From Candidatus Bathyarchaeota archaeon (GTDB lineage: Archaea > Thermoproteota > Bathyarchaeia > TCS64): a stretch of 41,632 nt of DNA. Positions 1 to 7,759 of this stretch are shown here, one piece after another. The position numbers were made by a program, and so were the translations under genes. The stretch covers positions 1-41,632 of the forward strand of contig JAFGTA010000113.1 of assembly GCA_016934355.1 (NCBI GenBank), written 5' to 3'. Each line of letters starts with the position of its first letter. Within the stretch, counting starts at the first letter, position 1. Under the pieces are notes generated by a model, which saw only the letters and a program-made list of their open reading frames with translations, searched no databases and was not told where the DNA came from.

Positions 1-199
1 CACCGGCACCATAGCGGAGATCAACCCGGGGCTCGCCGGGAAGCCGAACCTAATCAACGACGCCCCCTACGGCGAAGGCTGGGTCGCGGTCATCGAGCCA
101 GAAGCCTTGGACGCGGAGCTCAAGGAGCTCATCAAGGGCAGCGACAAGGCCGCTCTCGAGGCGTGGCTCAAGGAAGAGATCGCCAAGGCCGGAGTCTAG
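1..199 (+). CDS. gcvH: Glycine cleavage system H protein, C-terminal part (cut by window start)
   Basis: Reading from base 2, an open frame of 65 codons ends at TAG 197-199. It contains the GcvH hallmark stretch NDAPYGEGWVAVIEP (compare the family's NEDPYGEGWL), followed by a helical tail. GcvH carries the lipoyl group that shuttles the aminomethyl intermediate between the P, T and L proteins of glycine cleavage. The lipoylated lysine and the start lie before the window. A lipoate ligase begins 4 nt after the stop, so the two are probably co-transcribed and this protein is that enzyme's likely substrate. Family identity is clear from the C-terminal half alone. Confidence 0.88.
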   Translation, partial: TGTIAEINPGLAGKPNLINDAPYGEGWVAVIEPEALDAELKELIKGSDKAALEAWLKEEIAKAGV

Positions 200-203
200 C
201 CGC

Positions 204-1286
204 TTGGAGGAGTGGCGGCTCCTAGACCTAGGGAAAGCCGAGCCCTTCAGGGCTCAGACGTTCTACGAGGCGGTGGCAGAGGCAGTGCACCGGGGCCTGA
301 GCCCCAACACGCTTATCCTCGTGCAGCCCGCCGCGCCCTACGCCTGTATAGGCTACCACCAGGACTTGGAGAAGGAGATAGACCTAGAGTTCGTGGAGTC
401 CGCGGGGCTGCCCGTGGTCAGGCGCAGCCAGGGAGGCGGCGCCACGTACCTCGACGGAAACCAGGTTTTCTATCAGCTTGTTAGCAAGGACAGCACGGCC
501 ATACCGCGGAACGTGGACAAGTACTTCGAGAAGGCGCTCCGCGTCACCGTTGAGGTGTACAGGCGCCTAGGTGTGCCCGCCGAGTTCAAGCCCCTCAACG
601 ACGTCGTCGTGGAGGGTCGGAAGATCAGCGGCAACGGCGCCGGTATGCATGAGTCGGTTAGCATCCTCGTCGGCAACTTCATCATGGACCTGAACTACCC
701 GCTCATGGCCCGGGTGCTCAGGGTGCCGGACGAGAAGTTCAGGGACAAGATGGCGAAGAGCATGGAGCAGTGGGTCAGCACCTTGAAGCGTGAGCTCGGT
801 GAGAGCCCCACGCCTGAGCGTATCAAGAAGGTCTACGTCGAAGAGTTCCAGAGGATCATGGGCGTCAGCCTCGTCCCGGGTGAGCCCACAGCCGAGGAGC
901 AGCGGATATACGCTGAGGAGACGCTGCCCCGGCACACCAGCAGGGAGTGGCTCTACATGGAGGCCCCGCAGGGGAGGCCGGGACGAGCAGTCAAGATCGC
1001 CCACGAGGTCAGGGTCGTGGAGGCAGACCACAAGGCTGGGAAGCTGATCAGGCTCCGAGCCGAGCTTTACGGCGACGAGCTGCTGGACGTGAGGATCACT
1101 GGGGACCTGTTCGTCATCCCGAAGGAGGCTTTGACCGAGCTGGAGCAGACGCTTGTCGGTGCCCGGCTCAACGATGAAGAGCTCCTCGGCAGAATAACCG
1201 CGTTCTACGATTCCAGCGGGGCCGAGAGCCCGGGCGTTACGCCGAGGGACTACGTGGACGCCTTCATGAAGCTCAAGAAGCCTTAG
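204..1286 (+). CDS. lplA: Lipoate-protein ligase A with fused C-terminal accessory domain
   Basis: A 360-residue cofactor-transferase-fold enzyme that would activate lipoate with ATP and attach it to a lysine of carrier proteins such as GcvH, in the cytosol. Visible motifs are RRSQGGGA at residues 73-80 and GRKISGNG around 138-145, whose lysine 140 matches the conserved catalytic lysine. Residues from about 245 on resemble the LplB/LplA C-terminal accessory domain, which some archaea such as Thermoplasma encode as a separate protein; here it is fused. The start is TTG at 204, 4 nt behind the gcvH stop, and no in-frame ATG lies nearby. Octanoyl transfer cannot be excluded, but the accessory domain favours lipoate ligation. 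Confidence 0.9.
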   Translation: MEEWRLLDLGKAEPFRAQTFYEAVAEAVHRGLSPNTLILVQPAAPYACIGYHQDLEKEIDLEFVESAGLPVVRRSQGGGATYLDGNQVFYQLVSKDSTAIPRNVDKYFEKALRVTVEVYRRLGVPAEFKPLNDVVVEGRKISGNGAGMHESVSILVGNFIMDLNYPLMARVLRVPDEKFRDKMAKSMEQWVSTLKRELGESPTPERIKKVYVEEFQRIMGVSLVPGEPTAEEQRIYAEETLPRHTSREWLYMEAPQGRPGRAVKIAHEVRVVEADHKAGKLIRLRAELYGDELLDVRITGDLFVIPKEALTELEQTLVGARLNDEELLGRITAFYDSSGAESPGVTPRDYVDAFMKLKKP

Positions 1287-1343
1287 GCACCCTCATTCTT
1301 CTCAGAAGGGGTTCGGCTCCACCTGCCTTGGTGTAATGGGCGG

Positions 1344-1353
1344 GTATAATAAC
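1344..1353 (+). promoter_or_regulatory. Candidate TATA box of the rhomboid gene
   Basis: GTATAATAAC lies in the 142-nt gap after lplA. It would place transcription start near 1374, giving a leader of about 55 nt. The leader ends with an AGGTGA ribosome binding site (1419-1424) 4 nt before the ATG at 1429, so this gene appears to use Shine-Dalgarno initiation rather than a leaderless transcript. Confidence 0.45.
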
Positions 1354-1428
1354 AGGTTGACCACTCAGGGTGATCGTAAATCCTTCGCTCATGCGGGCGA
1401 CTGAAGGAGCACTGGTGCAGGTGACGCA

Positions 1429-2079
1429 ATGATACCCATAGGAGACGACAACAGCAGCCGGATCACCCCCTATGTCAACCTCGGGCTCATCGCCGCCAAC
1501 ATACTCGTGTTCCTCTGGCAGTACTCGTCAACCCTCGGCCACTTCCAGTACACCCTGTACATGTACGGCTTGGTCCCCCAGGTGGTGCTGAGAGGAGAGC
1601 ACCTGTACACCTTCGCGACGAACATGTTCCTCCACGGCGGCTGGAGCCACCTCCTCGGCAACATGCTTTTCCTCATGATATTCGGCGACAACGTCGAGGA
1701 CAGGCTCGGCCACGCACGGTACCTCGCCTTCTACCTTATCAGCGGAGTCGCCGCCTCGACGCTGTGGCTCGTCACCGCCTTGGATAGCATCTACCCGGCG
1801 GTGGGCGCCAGCGGCGCCATCTCAGGGGTACTCGGCGCCTACTTCGTATTGTTCCCCGGAACAAGGATACGTGCGTTGATGACAGCCGGCTTCTTCCTCA
1901 GGGTTGTGCGGGTCCCCGCGTGGATGATGATCGGGTTATGGTTCGTCTACCAGCTCGTCCTCGCGGTGCTGCCCCTCAACACGGGGGTCGCTTACTGGGC
2001 CCACGTCGGGGGGTTCGTGTTTGGACTTGTCTTCGCCCGCCTCTTCAGACCCAGAGAGAACACTTGGCAGAGATACTGA
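1429..2079 (+). CDS. Rhomboid-family intramembrane serine protease
   Basis: A 216-residue polytopic membrane protein. It begins with the MIPIGDDN...TPYVN pattern common in prokaryotic rhomboids. The catalytic dyad is visible as GASG with serine 128 and AHVGG with histidine 192; HLLGN (residues 74-78) supplies the usual oxyanion asparagine N78. About six hydrophobic segments are present, the core rhomboid topology, with no extra domain. Rhomboids cleave transmembrane substrates inside the bilayer; the substrate here is unknown. The gene stands alone on the plus strand, has its own TATA box and ribosome binding site, and converges on the L18e gene with a 32-nt gap. Confidence 0.93.
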   Translation: MIPIGDDNSSRITPYVNLGLIAANILVFLWQYSSTLGHFQYTLYMYGLVPQVVLRGEHLYTFATNMFLHGGWSHLLGNMLFLMIFGDNVEDRLGHARYLAFYLISGVAASTLWLVTALDSIYPAVGASGAISGVLGAYFVLFPGTRIRALMTAGFFLRVVRVPAWMMIGLWFVYQLVLAVLPLNTGVAYWAHVGGFVFGLVFARLFRPRENTWQRY

Positions 2080-2111
2080 AAATTGGATGATATTAGAGAG
2101 TAGTAGAGAAG

Positions 2112-2459
2112 CTACTTCATGATGCGGATCTGGCTGGGCTCGACGCCCGCCTCAAGGAGCTCCGTGAGGGTCATGGCCTCGCCCTTGGCGAGCCTTATCT
2201 TCTCCAGCGCTCCTTCGCTGAACTGGAATGCGGCTACCTTGAGCGGCTTGCTCAGGCTGCCCGCGGCCAGCACCTTCCCCGGCACCGCCACCACCTCCCC
2301 CTCGGAGGTGTGCCTGTCGATGCGGCTCAGGTTCACCGCGACCCTTCTCCGCTTGGACTTGTCCAGCTCATCGGCGAGGGCGCCCCAAACGGCTTTGCCG
2401 CTCTTCCGAGATGCGCCCTTCAGGGCCTCTATGGTTTCTATGAGTGTCTGGTTCTTCAT
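2112..2459 (-). CDS. rpl18e: 50S ribosomal protein L18e
   Basis: A 115-residue protein matching archaeal/eukaryotic L18e (family eL18), a large-subunit rRNA-binding protein without a bacterial equivalent. It is of normal length, with a basic centre (KRRRVAVNLSRID) and the GKVLAAGSLSKPL stretch typical of the family. Its ATG overlaps the RpoD stop as ATGA, indicating translational coupling. It is the last gene of the S13-S4-S11-RpoD-L18e operon. In many archaea L13, S9 and RpoN follow; here the convergent rhomboid gene follows instead. Confidence 0.95.
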   Translation of the reverse strand: MKNQTLIETIEALKGASRKSGKAVWGALADELDKSKRRRVAVNLSRIDRHTSEGEVVAVPGKVLAAGSLSKPLKVAAFQFSEGALEKIRLAKGEAMTLTELLEAGVEPSQIRIMK

Positions 2460-3379
2460 TCCGTTACTTCCCCTCCAGTTACGTCCTCATCCTCGTCGTC
2501 GTCGAAGTCGCCCGACCCGACGCTGTACAGTTTGCCCTCGTCGATCTCGGGCAGCTCGAAGTCGCTTATCTCGTCGTGGACGTCGTCGGCGTCTAACTTA
2601 CCCTTGAACGCGGTGAGCTTCCCCTTGATTATCTTGACTGCCTCCGTCACTATCCTCTCGGGCTTCAACGCCCCGTTGGACTCGACGGTGAACAGGAACT
2701 CGTCAGGCTTGAGGTTGCCCCGAATCTCTTCGTGGCTCACAAGCTCCCTGCAGCGAGGGCAGCCCTCGAACCGCTCTATGTCGATTATCTTCAGCGCGTC
2801 CCCCGCCTTGACGGCGGCGTTCTCGCCGCAGGCGTCCAGGCAAGCCTTCACGGCGGCCGTGTCCTTACCCTTGATCAGTGAGACGTTCTGGTAGACGCAC
2901 ATCGAGACCGGGCTCCACTTGGCGTGGACCTTGCCCTGCCCCAGCTGCGCGTACGCCTCAAACCTTATCGCCTGCCCAGGCGCCATCTTCGCGAGAGGTA
3001 TGTACTTGCTCGCTGGCGCCACAGAGGGATCCTCCGGCACGATGTCGCCGCTGTAGACCGATATCGAGTCTTCTGTCGCCTCGACGTCGAGGGTCAGCAC
3101 CGCCCTGCATTTGGGGCAGCCGAGCTCGGCGCCGCAGTCGCAGTCCTCGGGCAGCACGTAGGCGTCGAGGTCCGTCTTCAGCGGGACAAGGCCGACCCTG
3201 TGGGCCAACACCTCGTCTGGTACGAGGCTCGAGTTGTCGAAGTAGAATATGTCGTCGATGGTCATTATGGGGACCTCGGAGACCATCGTGCGCCGCAGCG
3301 TGTTCGCGAAGGCGACGGTGACCCCCTCCAGCAGGAACCGGATGGTGTCCTCGTTCAGGCTTACTATTGTTGTCTTCAA
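2456..3379 (-). CDS. rpo3: DNA-directed RNA polymerase subunit D (Rpo3)
   Basis: The archaeal counterpart of bacterial alpha and eukaryotic RPB3, part of the RNA polymerase assembly platform with subunit L. It shows RFLLEG...FANTLRRTM, a Cys set CDCGAELGCPKC, and a ferredoxin-like insertion with further cysteines (CLDAC and CPRC) that could hold the Fe-S cluster known in many archaeal D subunits. I prefer the TTG at 3379, 16 nt after the S11 stop, because the resulting N-terminus aligns with family starts. An in-frame ATG at 3421 would add 14 residues and overlap S11 by 26 nt. The C-terminus carries a very acidic tail (GDFDDDEDEDV) that I do not recognise as a usual family feature. Confidence 0.94.
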   Translation of the reverse strand: MKTTIVSLNEDTIRFLLEGVTVAFANTLRRTMVSEVPIMTIDDIFYFDNSSLVPDEVLAHRVGLVPLKTDLDAYVLPEDCDCGAELGCPKCRAVLTLDVEATEDSISVYSGDIVPEDPSVAPASKYIPLAKMAPGQAIRFEAYAQLGQGKVHAKWSPVSMCVYQNVSLIKGKDTAAVKACLDACGENAAVKAGDALKIIDIERFEGCPRCRELVSHEEIRGNLKPDEFLFTVESNGALKPERIVTEAVKIIKGKLTAFKGKLDADDVHDEISDFELPEIDEGKLYSVGSGDFDDDEDEDVTGGEVTE

Positions 3380-3395
3380 CGCTTCCCCAGGGCTC

Positions 3396-3788
3396 CTACG
3401 GCCTTCTGCCTCTCCTTCCACCGGGCTTACGTGTGCCGTCGTGGGGGATAGGTGTGGTCTCCTCGATCCTGCCTATCCTGAAGCCGCTTCTGGCGAGTAT
3501 CCTGATGGCCGACTGGGCGCCCGGCCCGGGTGTCTTGCTGCCGGAGCCTCCCGGCGCCCTGACCTTTATGTGGATGGCGTTTACGCCCTTGTCCCGGGCA
3601 ACGTCTGCGATGTGCTGCGCAGCCTTCATGGCTGCGTAGGGGCTCGGCTTGAGCCTGTCTGCCTTCACGAACATGCCTCCACTGGCGATGCCGAGGGTCT
3701 CGGCTCCCGTCAGGTCGGTCATGTGTATGATCGTGTTGTTGAAGCTGCTGAATATGTGGATGATTGCCCATCTTTCACCTTCACTCAC
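3396..3788 (-). CDS. rps11: 30S ribosomal protein S11
   Basis: A 130-residue uS11 protein of the small-subunit platform. It shows [16 protein letters not shown], the [18 protein letters not shown] loop and the basic C-terminus [13 protein letters not shown] typical of archaeal S11. The start is GTG at 3788, overlapping the S4 end by 8 nt, which suggests coupled translation. It sits in conserved archaeal order between S4 and RpoD. Confidence 0.96.
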   Translation of the reverse strand: MSEGERWAIIHIFSSFNNTIIHMTDLTGAETLGIASGGMFVKADRLKPSPYAAMKAAQHIADVARDKGVNAIHIKVRAPGGSGSKTPGPGAQSAIRILARSGFRIGRIEETTPIPHDGTRKPGGRRGRRP

Positions 3789-4338
3789 TTGACTGTCCCT
3801 CCTCTGCTAATGCTTCGCTGACCTCCATCTCTCGTCTGAGTGGGTGCTCGGGGTTGTGATACGGGCTGGAGACCGCGTAGTCCAGGGTCTCCTCGTCGTC
3901 TATCCTAACTTGGTAGCTCGGAGAGGTCACCTTTCTGCCTTCGATCTCGATGTGGCCGTGTGATATGAGCTGCCGCGCCTGGAAAAGGCTGCGGACCATC
4001 CCTCTCCTGAAGATGTATGTCTGGAGTCTCCGTTCCAGCAGGTCCTCGACGCTCAGGGTTAGCACGTCCTCTAGGCGGCTGTTCTCCATGACGAGGCCGC
4101 GCTTGTAGAGCTTGTAGACGAGCTCACGCTCACGTCTCTCGCGCTCGGCTGCGTCTAGGCTCAGCAGCTCCCTGGCTCTGCCTCTCAAGGCAGACAACTC
4201 TGTGTGAGCCTTCCACAGCTCGCGCTTGTTCCGTAGGCCGTAGACGCCTATGGTGCGCAACTCCTCGGTTAGGGCGTCGGTCTGGTAGGGGCGCTTTGGC
4301 GTGTTGAACGTCCGATGCTTCTTCTTAGGGTCACCCAT
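3781..4338 (-). CDS. rps4: 30S ribosomal protein S4
   Basis: A 185-residue uS4 protein, a primary 16S rRNA binder. It begins [18 protein letters not shown], as archaeal S4 proteins do. The S4 RNA-binding domain lies around residues 105-155 ([12 protein letters not shown]...[17 protein letters not shown]). The ATG at 4338 lies 7 nt after the S13 stop. The C-terminal tail is acidic ([14 protein letters not shown]), and S11 starts inside it. Confidence 0.96.
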   Translation of the reverse strand: MGDPKKKHRTFNTPKRPYQTDALTEELRTIGVYGLRNKRELWKAHTELSALRGRARELLSLDAAERERRERELVYKLYKRGLVMENSRLEDVLTLSVEDLLERRLQTYIFRRGMVRSLFQARQLISHGHIEIEGRKVTSPSYQVRIDDEETLDYAVSSPYHNPEHPLRREMEVSEALAEEGQSSE

Positions 4339-4345
4339 CGTTCAT

Positions 4346-4807
4346 CTACCTCTGCTGCTGGACCCTGCTCTTGCTCACGCCGATGCTTCGGCCGCTGCGG
4401 CCCGTGGTCTTGGTATGCTGTCCGCGTACCTTGAGCCCACGCGCGTGGCGTTCGCCCTTCCAGCTCCTCGTCTCCCTCATCAGGTCGATGTCATCCTTGA
4501 CCCTGAGGTCTAGATCGGACGCCAGCAGGTGAAGGTCGTCCCCCGTCATGGGGTCCTTGCGCCTGTTTAGCATCCACTTTGGCAGCCCAATGGACTCGGG
4601 GCTATCGACGGCTTCTTCAAGCCGTCGCACATCCGAGTCACTGAGGGTGCCGAGTCTCTCAGTAGCGTCAAGCCCCAACTGCTTTACGATCGATCGAGCG
4701 AGTCGTATGCCCACACCTTTGACTTCGGTTAGGGCATAGGGCACCATCTTAGTTCCATCTATGTTGGTGCCGTGGAGCCTGACAATGTAGTTGAATTCTC
4801 TGGACAC
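4346..4807 (-). CDS. rps13: 30S ribosomal protein S13
   Basis: A 153-residue uS13 protein of the small-subunit head, contacting tRNA and the large subunit. It shows FNYIVRLHGTNIDG, the helix-hairpin-helix-like LTEVKGVGIRLARSI, and the basic tail GLKVRGQHTKTTGRSG. The start is GTG at 4807, supported by an AAGGAG ribosome binding site (4816-4821) 8 nt upstream. It is the first gene of the operon. Confidence 0.96.
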   Translation of the reverse strand: MSREFNYIVRLHGTNIDGTKMVPYALTEVKGVGIRLARSIVKQLGLDATERLGTLSDSDVRRLEEAVDSPESIGLPKWMLNRRKDPMTGDDLHLLASDLDLRVKDDIDLMRETRSWKGERHARGLKVRGQHTKTTGRSGRSIGVSKSRVQQQR

Positions 4808-4850
4808 AGTGAGATCTCCTTGTCAGTGTAACAGGGCTATGGCTTAACAT

Positions 4851-4861
4851 CTTATTAAAAC
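4851..4861 (-). promoter_or_regulatory. TATA box of the S13-S4-S11-RpoD-L18e operon
   Basis: On the minus strand GTTTTAATAAG stands in an AT-rich patch of the 105-nt gap. Transcription would start near 4830, leaving a leader of about 22 nt that contains the AAGGAG ribosome binding site. It is the only good TATA match before the operon. Confidence 0.55.
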
Positions 4862-4912
4862 GTTATGTTAAACCCGGGTGAGACAATCCCCGGCACCTGA
4901 GACCACGCCAGG

Positions 4913-5995
4913 TCAGTTTAGCTCGACGCTGCCCACCGAGGTCTCCGCCTTGATCCTTATCTGCACCTGCTTCTCGTCGTAACCCGTGGTGGCGCCCACC
5001 TTTCTCCGCGACTCGTTGGTCGTGTAGCCCATGGTGGGGAGGTTGACGTTCACCGATCCGACGCTCGTCTTGAGGTAGACGTCGTAGCCGATGGATGAGT
5101 CGGTGGGCAGGGTTAGGTGGATGGCGCCGTTGCTGGTGTCCAGCTCGTAGCTTCCGCTTCTCGTGCAGGGTAATGTGAGGTCTATGGAGCCGTTGCTTGT
5201 GTCTATGGTGGCTGACGTCGCCTCCACCTCGCCGCGTATCTGCCCGTTGCTCGTGGAGGCGGAGAGGGTATCGGCCGACACCTTGTCGAGGGTGACCCTG
5301 CCGTTGGAGGTGTCTAGTATCATGTCTCTCCCCGTTACATCCGAGACGGTTATCTCCCCGTTACTCGTGTCCAAGTTAAGGTCCACCTGCACGCCCGCAG
5401 GGAGCTTGACGACGACGTCTACGGCATAAAGGTTCCAGTTGTTCGACGGAGGCTCGAACCTCAGCTCAAGGCTCTGGGTGTCATACGAGACGCCGTCACT
5501 GAAGACGACCTCCAGCCTCTCGATGTTCTCCTGGGCCTGGCTGTCCGAAGAGCCCTTCGCCCTGATGGTGAGGTCTACCCTGTAGCCCGGCCTGTCCCAT
5601 GTCTCCACTGTTATGGCGCCGTTCTTGTCGTCGACCTCAAGGTACAGCTTCTCCAGGGTCACGTCCCCTGAAAGCGTCTTGGTCTCGGTAGCCCGGTACT
5701 GGCCCTCGGTTATGGAGCCGAACTCGTCTGTCACTGACTCGATGAACGTGAATCCCTGGGTCAGGAACAGTGCTAGGAAGAGGCCGCCTATGAGGCCGCC
5801 GAACAGCCCCTGTATGGGGGACCTGCCTCGGCCCCTGGAGAGGAGCGCGTTCAGTATGATGCCTACCCCCGCGATGATGAGGAGGTAGCTGAGGGTGTCC
5901 ACGTCCGCTGTGACGTACTTGAATACGTACCAGCCGCCCCCTAGGCCTAGGAGGAAGCCGCCGAAGCCCATTCCAGAGTCGCCCATGTTATTCAC
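4913..5995 (-). CDS. Membrane-anchored DUF4097-type beta-repeat protein
   Basis: A 360-residue protein of unknown function. The first ~85 residues hold glycine-rich hydrophobic segments (FGGFLLGLGGGW, LSYLLIIAGVGIILNALL, and GLIGGLFLALFLTQGF) that look like three membrane helices. The rest is a repetitive beta domain with recurring SNG units (DTSNGEI, DTSNGRV, STSNGQI, DTSNGSI, DTSNGAI) and later SVGSV, the pattern of DUF4097 putative adhesin domains, predicted to form a beta-helix-like solenoid. The large domain probably lies outside the cell, but topology is inferred. The start is GTG at 5995, 27 nt after a TATA-like TAGTTTTATTC, suggesting a leaderless message; ATG 5986 is the alternative. 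Confidence 0.82.
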   Translation of the reverse strand: MNNMGDSGMGFGGFLLGLGGGWYVFKYVTADVDTLSYLLIIAGVGIILNALLSRGRGRSPIQGLFGGLIGGLFLALFLTQGFTFIESVTDEFGSITEGQYRATETKTLSGDVTLEKLYLEVDDKNGAITVETWDRPGYRVDLTIRAKGSSDSQAQENIERLEVVFSDGVSYDTQSLELRFEPPSNNWNLYAVDVVVKLPAGVQVDLNLDTSNGEITVSDVTGRDMILDTSNGRVTLDKVSADTLSASTSNGQIRGEVEATSATIDTSNGSIDLTLPCTRSGSYELDTSNGAIHLTLPTDSSIGYDVYLKTSVGSVNVNLPTMGYTTNESRRKVGATTGYDEKQVQIRIKAETSVGSVELN

Positions 5996-6017
5996 TTATG
6001 GTTTTGAAGGGTGTGTC

Positions 6018-6028
6018 GAATAAAACTA
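6018..6028 (-). promoter_or_regulatory. Candidate TATA box of the DUF4097 gene
   Basis: TAGTTTTATTC on the minus strand is centred about 27 nt before the GTG start at 5995. The remainder of the 166-nt gap up to 6161 shows nothing else I can name. Confidence 0.45.
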
Positions 6029-6161
6029 TATCTTATTGATGAGGGTGCCAGAGGCTACTTCGTGAAGGGGGGTTCAGGAGTAAAACCTTTCTCTGGCCCT
6101 CAAACGTGGTTAAGGTGAAACATATTTTGTTTTAATGTCACCGGAAAGAGGGGTGGGGTGG

Positions 6162-6416
6162 TTACTTGTTTAGCACGGGCTCGCCGTATGTTAGGAGCGT
6201 GATTGTGCTCTTAACGTGGTCAAGGCGGCGGACGTTGTTGAACACGACCTCCTTCACACGGTCCATGGAATCGGCCTCCATCTCGATGATGAGATCGTAG
6301 ATGCCATAGAGACTGTAGATGGTCGTGATTTCCTTGACGTCTTTCAGCGCCTCGATGATGGACGCCTCCTGCCCAAGCTCAGCGTTCAGAAGAACAAAGG
6401 CCTTCATGTCAACCAT
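6162..6416 (-). CDS. Stand-alone Lrp/AsnC ligand-binding (RAM) domain protein
   Basis: An 84-residue protein equivalent to the C-terminal RAM domain of Lrp/AsnC regulators with no DNA-binding helix-turn-helix. It shows the alpha-beta pattern MKAFVLLNAELGQEASIIEA...IYSLYGIYDLIIEMEAD...RRLDHVKSTITLL. RAM domains bind amino acids and oligomerise; stand-alone versions may modulate full-length Lrp proteins or sense a ligand on their own. It lies 40 nt downstream of an MFS gene on the same strand, so its ligand could relate to the transported compound, which is an inference. A 12-bp palindrome lies in that gap. Confidence 0.88.
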   Translation of the reverse strand: MVDMKAFVLLNAELGQEASIIEALKDVKEITTIYSLYGIYDLIIEMEADSMDRVKEVVFNNVRRLDHVKSTITLLTYGEPVLNK

Positions 6417-6433
6417 GAGTGAAGGATACTAAC

Positions 6434-6445
6434 GTAGATATCTAC
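6434..6445. promoter_or_regulatory. Perfect 12-bp palindrome GTAGATATCTAC, possible operator
   Basis: A perfect dyad lies between the MFS stop (6457) and the RAM-protein start (6416), 18-29 nt upstream of that start. It is the right size and position for an operator bound by a dimeric regulator. No second copy was noticed elsewhere in the window. Confidence 0.4.
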
Positions 6446-6456
6446 TTTTTGCATGA

Positions 6457-7710
6457 TCAGATGCTCTCAGCCTTCACAGTCAGGAAACTTGCCGCCGAGA
6501 GGAACGCCAAGACGGTGAAAACGGTGAACGCGAACCTGTAGCTTCCCGTCACGTCGAATACATAACCAGCGAAGATGGGGCCGCCCACGTTACCAATCAT
6601 CTTGAAAGGCGACATGAGCCCTGAGATGGTAGCGTACCTCTTCCTCCCGAAGAGGTCGCCGCGGAAAGCCATAAGCAGGGGTATGGCGCCGCCGTACGCC
6701 AACCCGTAGACGGCCACGAAGACGTACACGTGGACGATGCTCGTCGCGTATGCGAAGACGAGGACCCCGATCCCCTGGATCACCATCGCCGCCGCCAGCA
6801 GGAGCCGCTTGTTCATCAAGTCCCCGAGGAAACCGAAAAGCATCCTTCCCGGTATGCTCACAAGTATCATGAGGCCGAGGATGGATGCGCCCGTCTGCTT
6901 GTCGATGCCGATTGTGATGAGGTGAGGTATCTGGTGGAGCACCAAGGAGCCCAGAAGGAAGCTCCTCAACGCCTCGGCGAGGAGAAGCCTCCTGAAAGTC
7001 GTGGACTTCAATGCCTCCATAGTGGTCAACTGAGGCTCCGCCTCCTCGGCCAACGCCCCCGTAGGCCCCGGGTTCATCGCTTCGGCGGGCTCCTCCCCGT
7101 CTGGCAGAAGTCCCATGTCCTCCGGCTGGTTCCTGAACAGGAGCACCATGGGCAGACCCACAACCCAGAAGGCGAGGCCACAGTACGTGGCGGTGGCCCT
7201 CCAGCCGTAGAGGGTTATCGATCTGCCGATGAGGGGCACGATTATGGCTCCGCCGAGGCCCGCCGCGATGGCGTAGATACTCATGGCCTTAGCCCTCTTC
7301 TTGATGAACCAGTGGACGATTATGCTGGCGAGGCTGTGGGTGAACCCCGTGTTGTACCCGATGCTGAGGACGCCGCCGTAGACGAGGTAAAGCATCAGGA
7401 TGCTGTCGACGCGGGTCATCAGGATGAATCCGAGCCCCGTCAGGAAGGCGCCGAGGGCCAGCAGCTTCCTGGCGCCGAACCTGTCCACGAGGTAGCCTAC
7501 GAGGGGGCCTTCGATGCCTCCCTCCAGCCTTGATAGGCTCACGGCGCCCGCGGTTAGGGCGCTGCTCCACCCGAACTCCTCCCTCAGTGGCGTGTAGAAG
7601 ACGCTGAAGCCGTAGAAGTATATCCCGGAGTCGAGGGCGTGGAGGATAAAGGCGCCCAGAAGCACCCAGTAGCCGTAGAAGACCTTGCCGAGCCGCTGCT
7701 TCACCTCCAT
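6457..7710 (-). CDS. MFS transporter, monocarboxylate-porter-like
   Basis: A 417-residue major facilitator with about twelve hydrophobic segments. It resembles the monocarboxylate/oxalate-formate antiporter-like branch: start GYWVLLGAFILHALDSGIYFYGFSVFY and a DRFGARK-type loop between helices 2 and 3 (YLVDRFGARKLL). A charged central loop (QPEDMGLLPDGEEPAEAM) separates the halves. The substrate cannot be read from sequence; a carboxylate is plausible by family. It lies 49 nt after ksgA and upstream of the RAM-domain gene on the same strand. A TATA-like CCTAAATAC near 7750-7758 might allow independent transcription. Confidence 0.87.
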   Translation of the reverse strand: MEVKQRLGKVFYGYWVLLGAFILHALDSGIYFYGFSVFYTPLREEFGWSSALTAGAVSLSRLEGGIEGPLVGYLVDRFGARKLLALGAFLTGLGFILMTRVDSILMLYLVYGGVLSIGYNTGFTHSLASIIVHWFIKKRAKAMSIYAIAAGLGGAIIVPLIGRSITLYGWRATATYCGLAFWVVGLPMVLLFRNQPEDMGLLPDGEEPAEAMNPGPTGALAEEAEPQLTTMEALKSTTFRRLLLAEALRSFLLGSLVLHQIPHLITIGIDKQTGASILGLMILVSIPGRMLFGFLGDLMNKRLLLAAAMVIQGIGVLVFAYATSIVHVYVFVAVYGLAYGGAIPLLMAFRGDLFGRKRYATISGLMSPFKMIGNVGGPIFAGYVFDVTGSYRFAFTVFTVLAFLSAASFLTVKAESI

Positions 7711-7759
7711 GGCATCACCGGGACGAGTCCCATATGGGGTTACCGAGGAGTATTTAGGG

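Noticed and set aside
6730..7533. Long 267-codon plus-strand frame inside the MFS gene
   Set aside because: Its composition (His/Glu/Arg/Asp-rich, no hydrophobic core) is typical of an antisense shadow in GC-rich DNA; the minus-strand MFS is clear.
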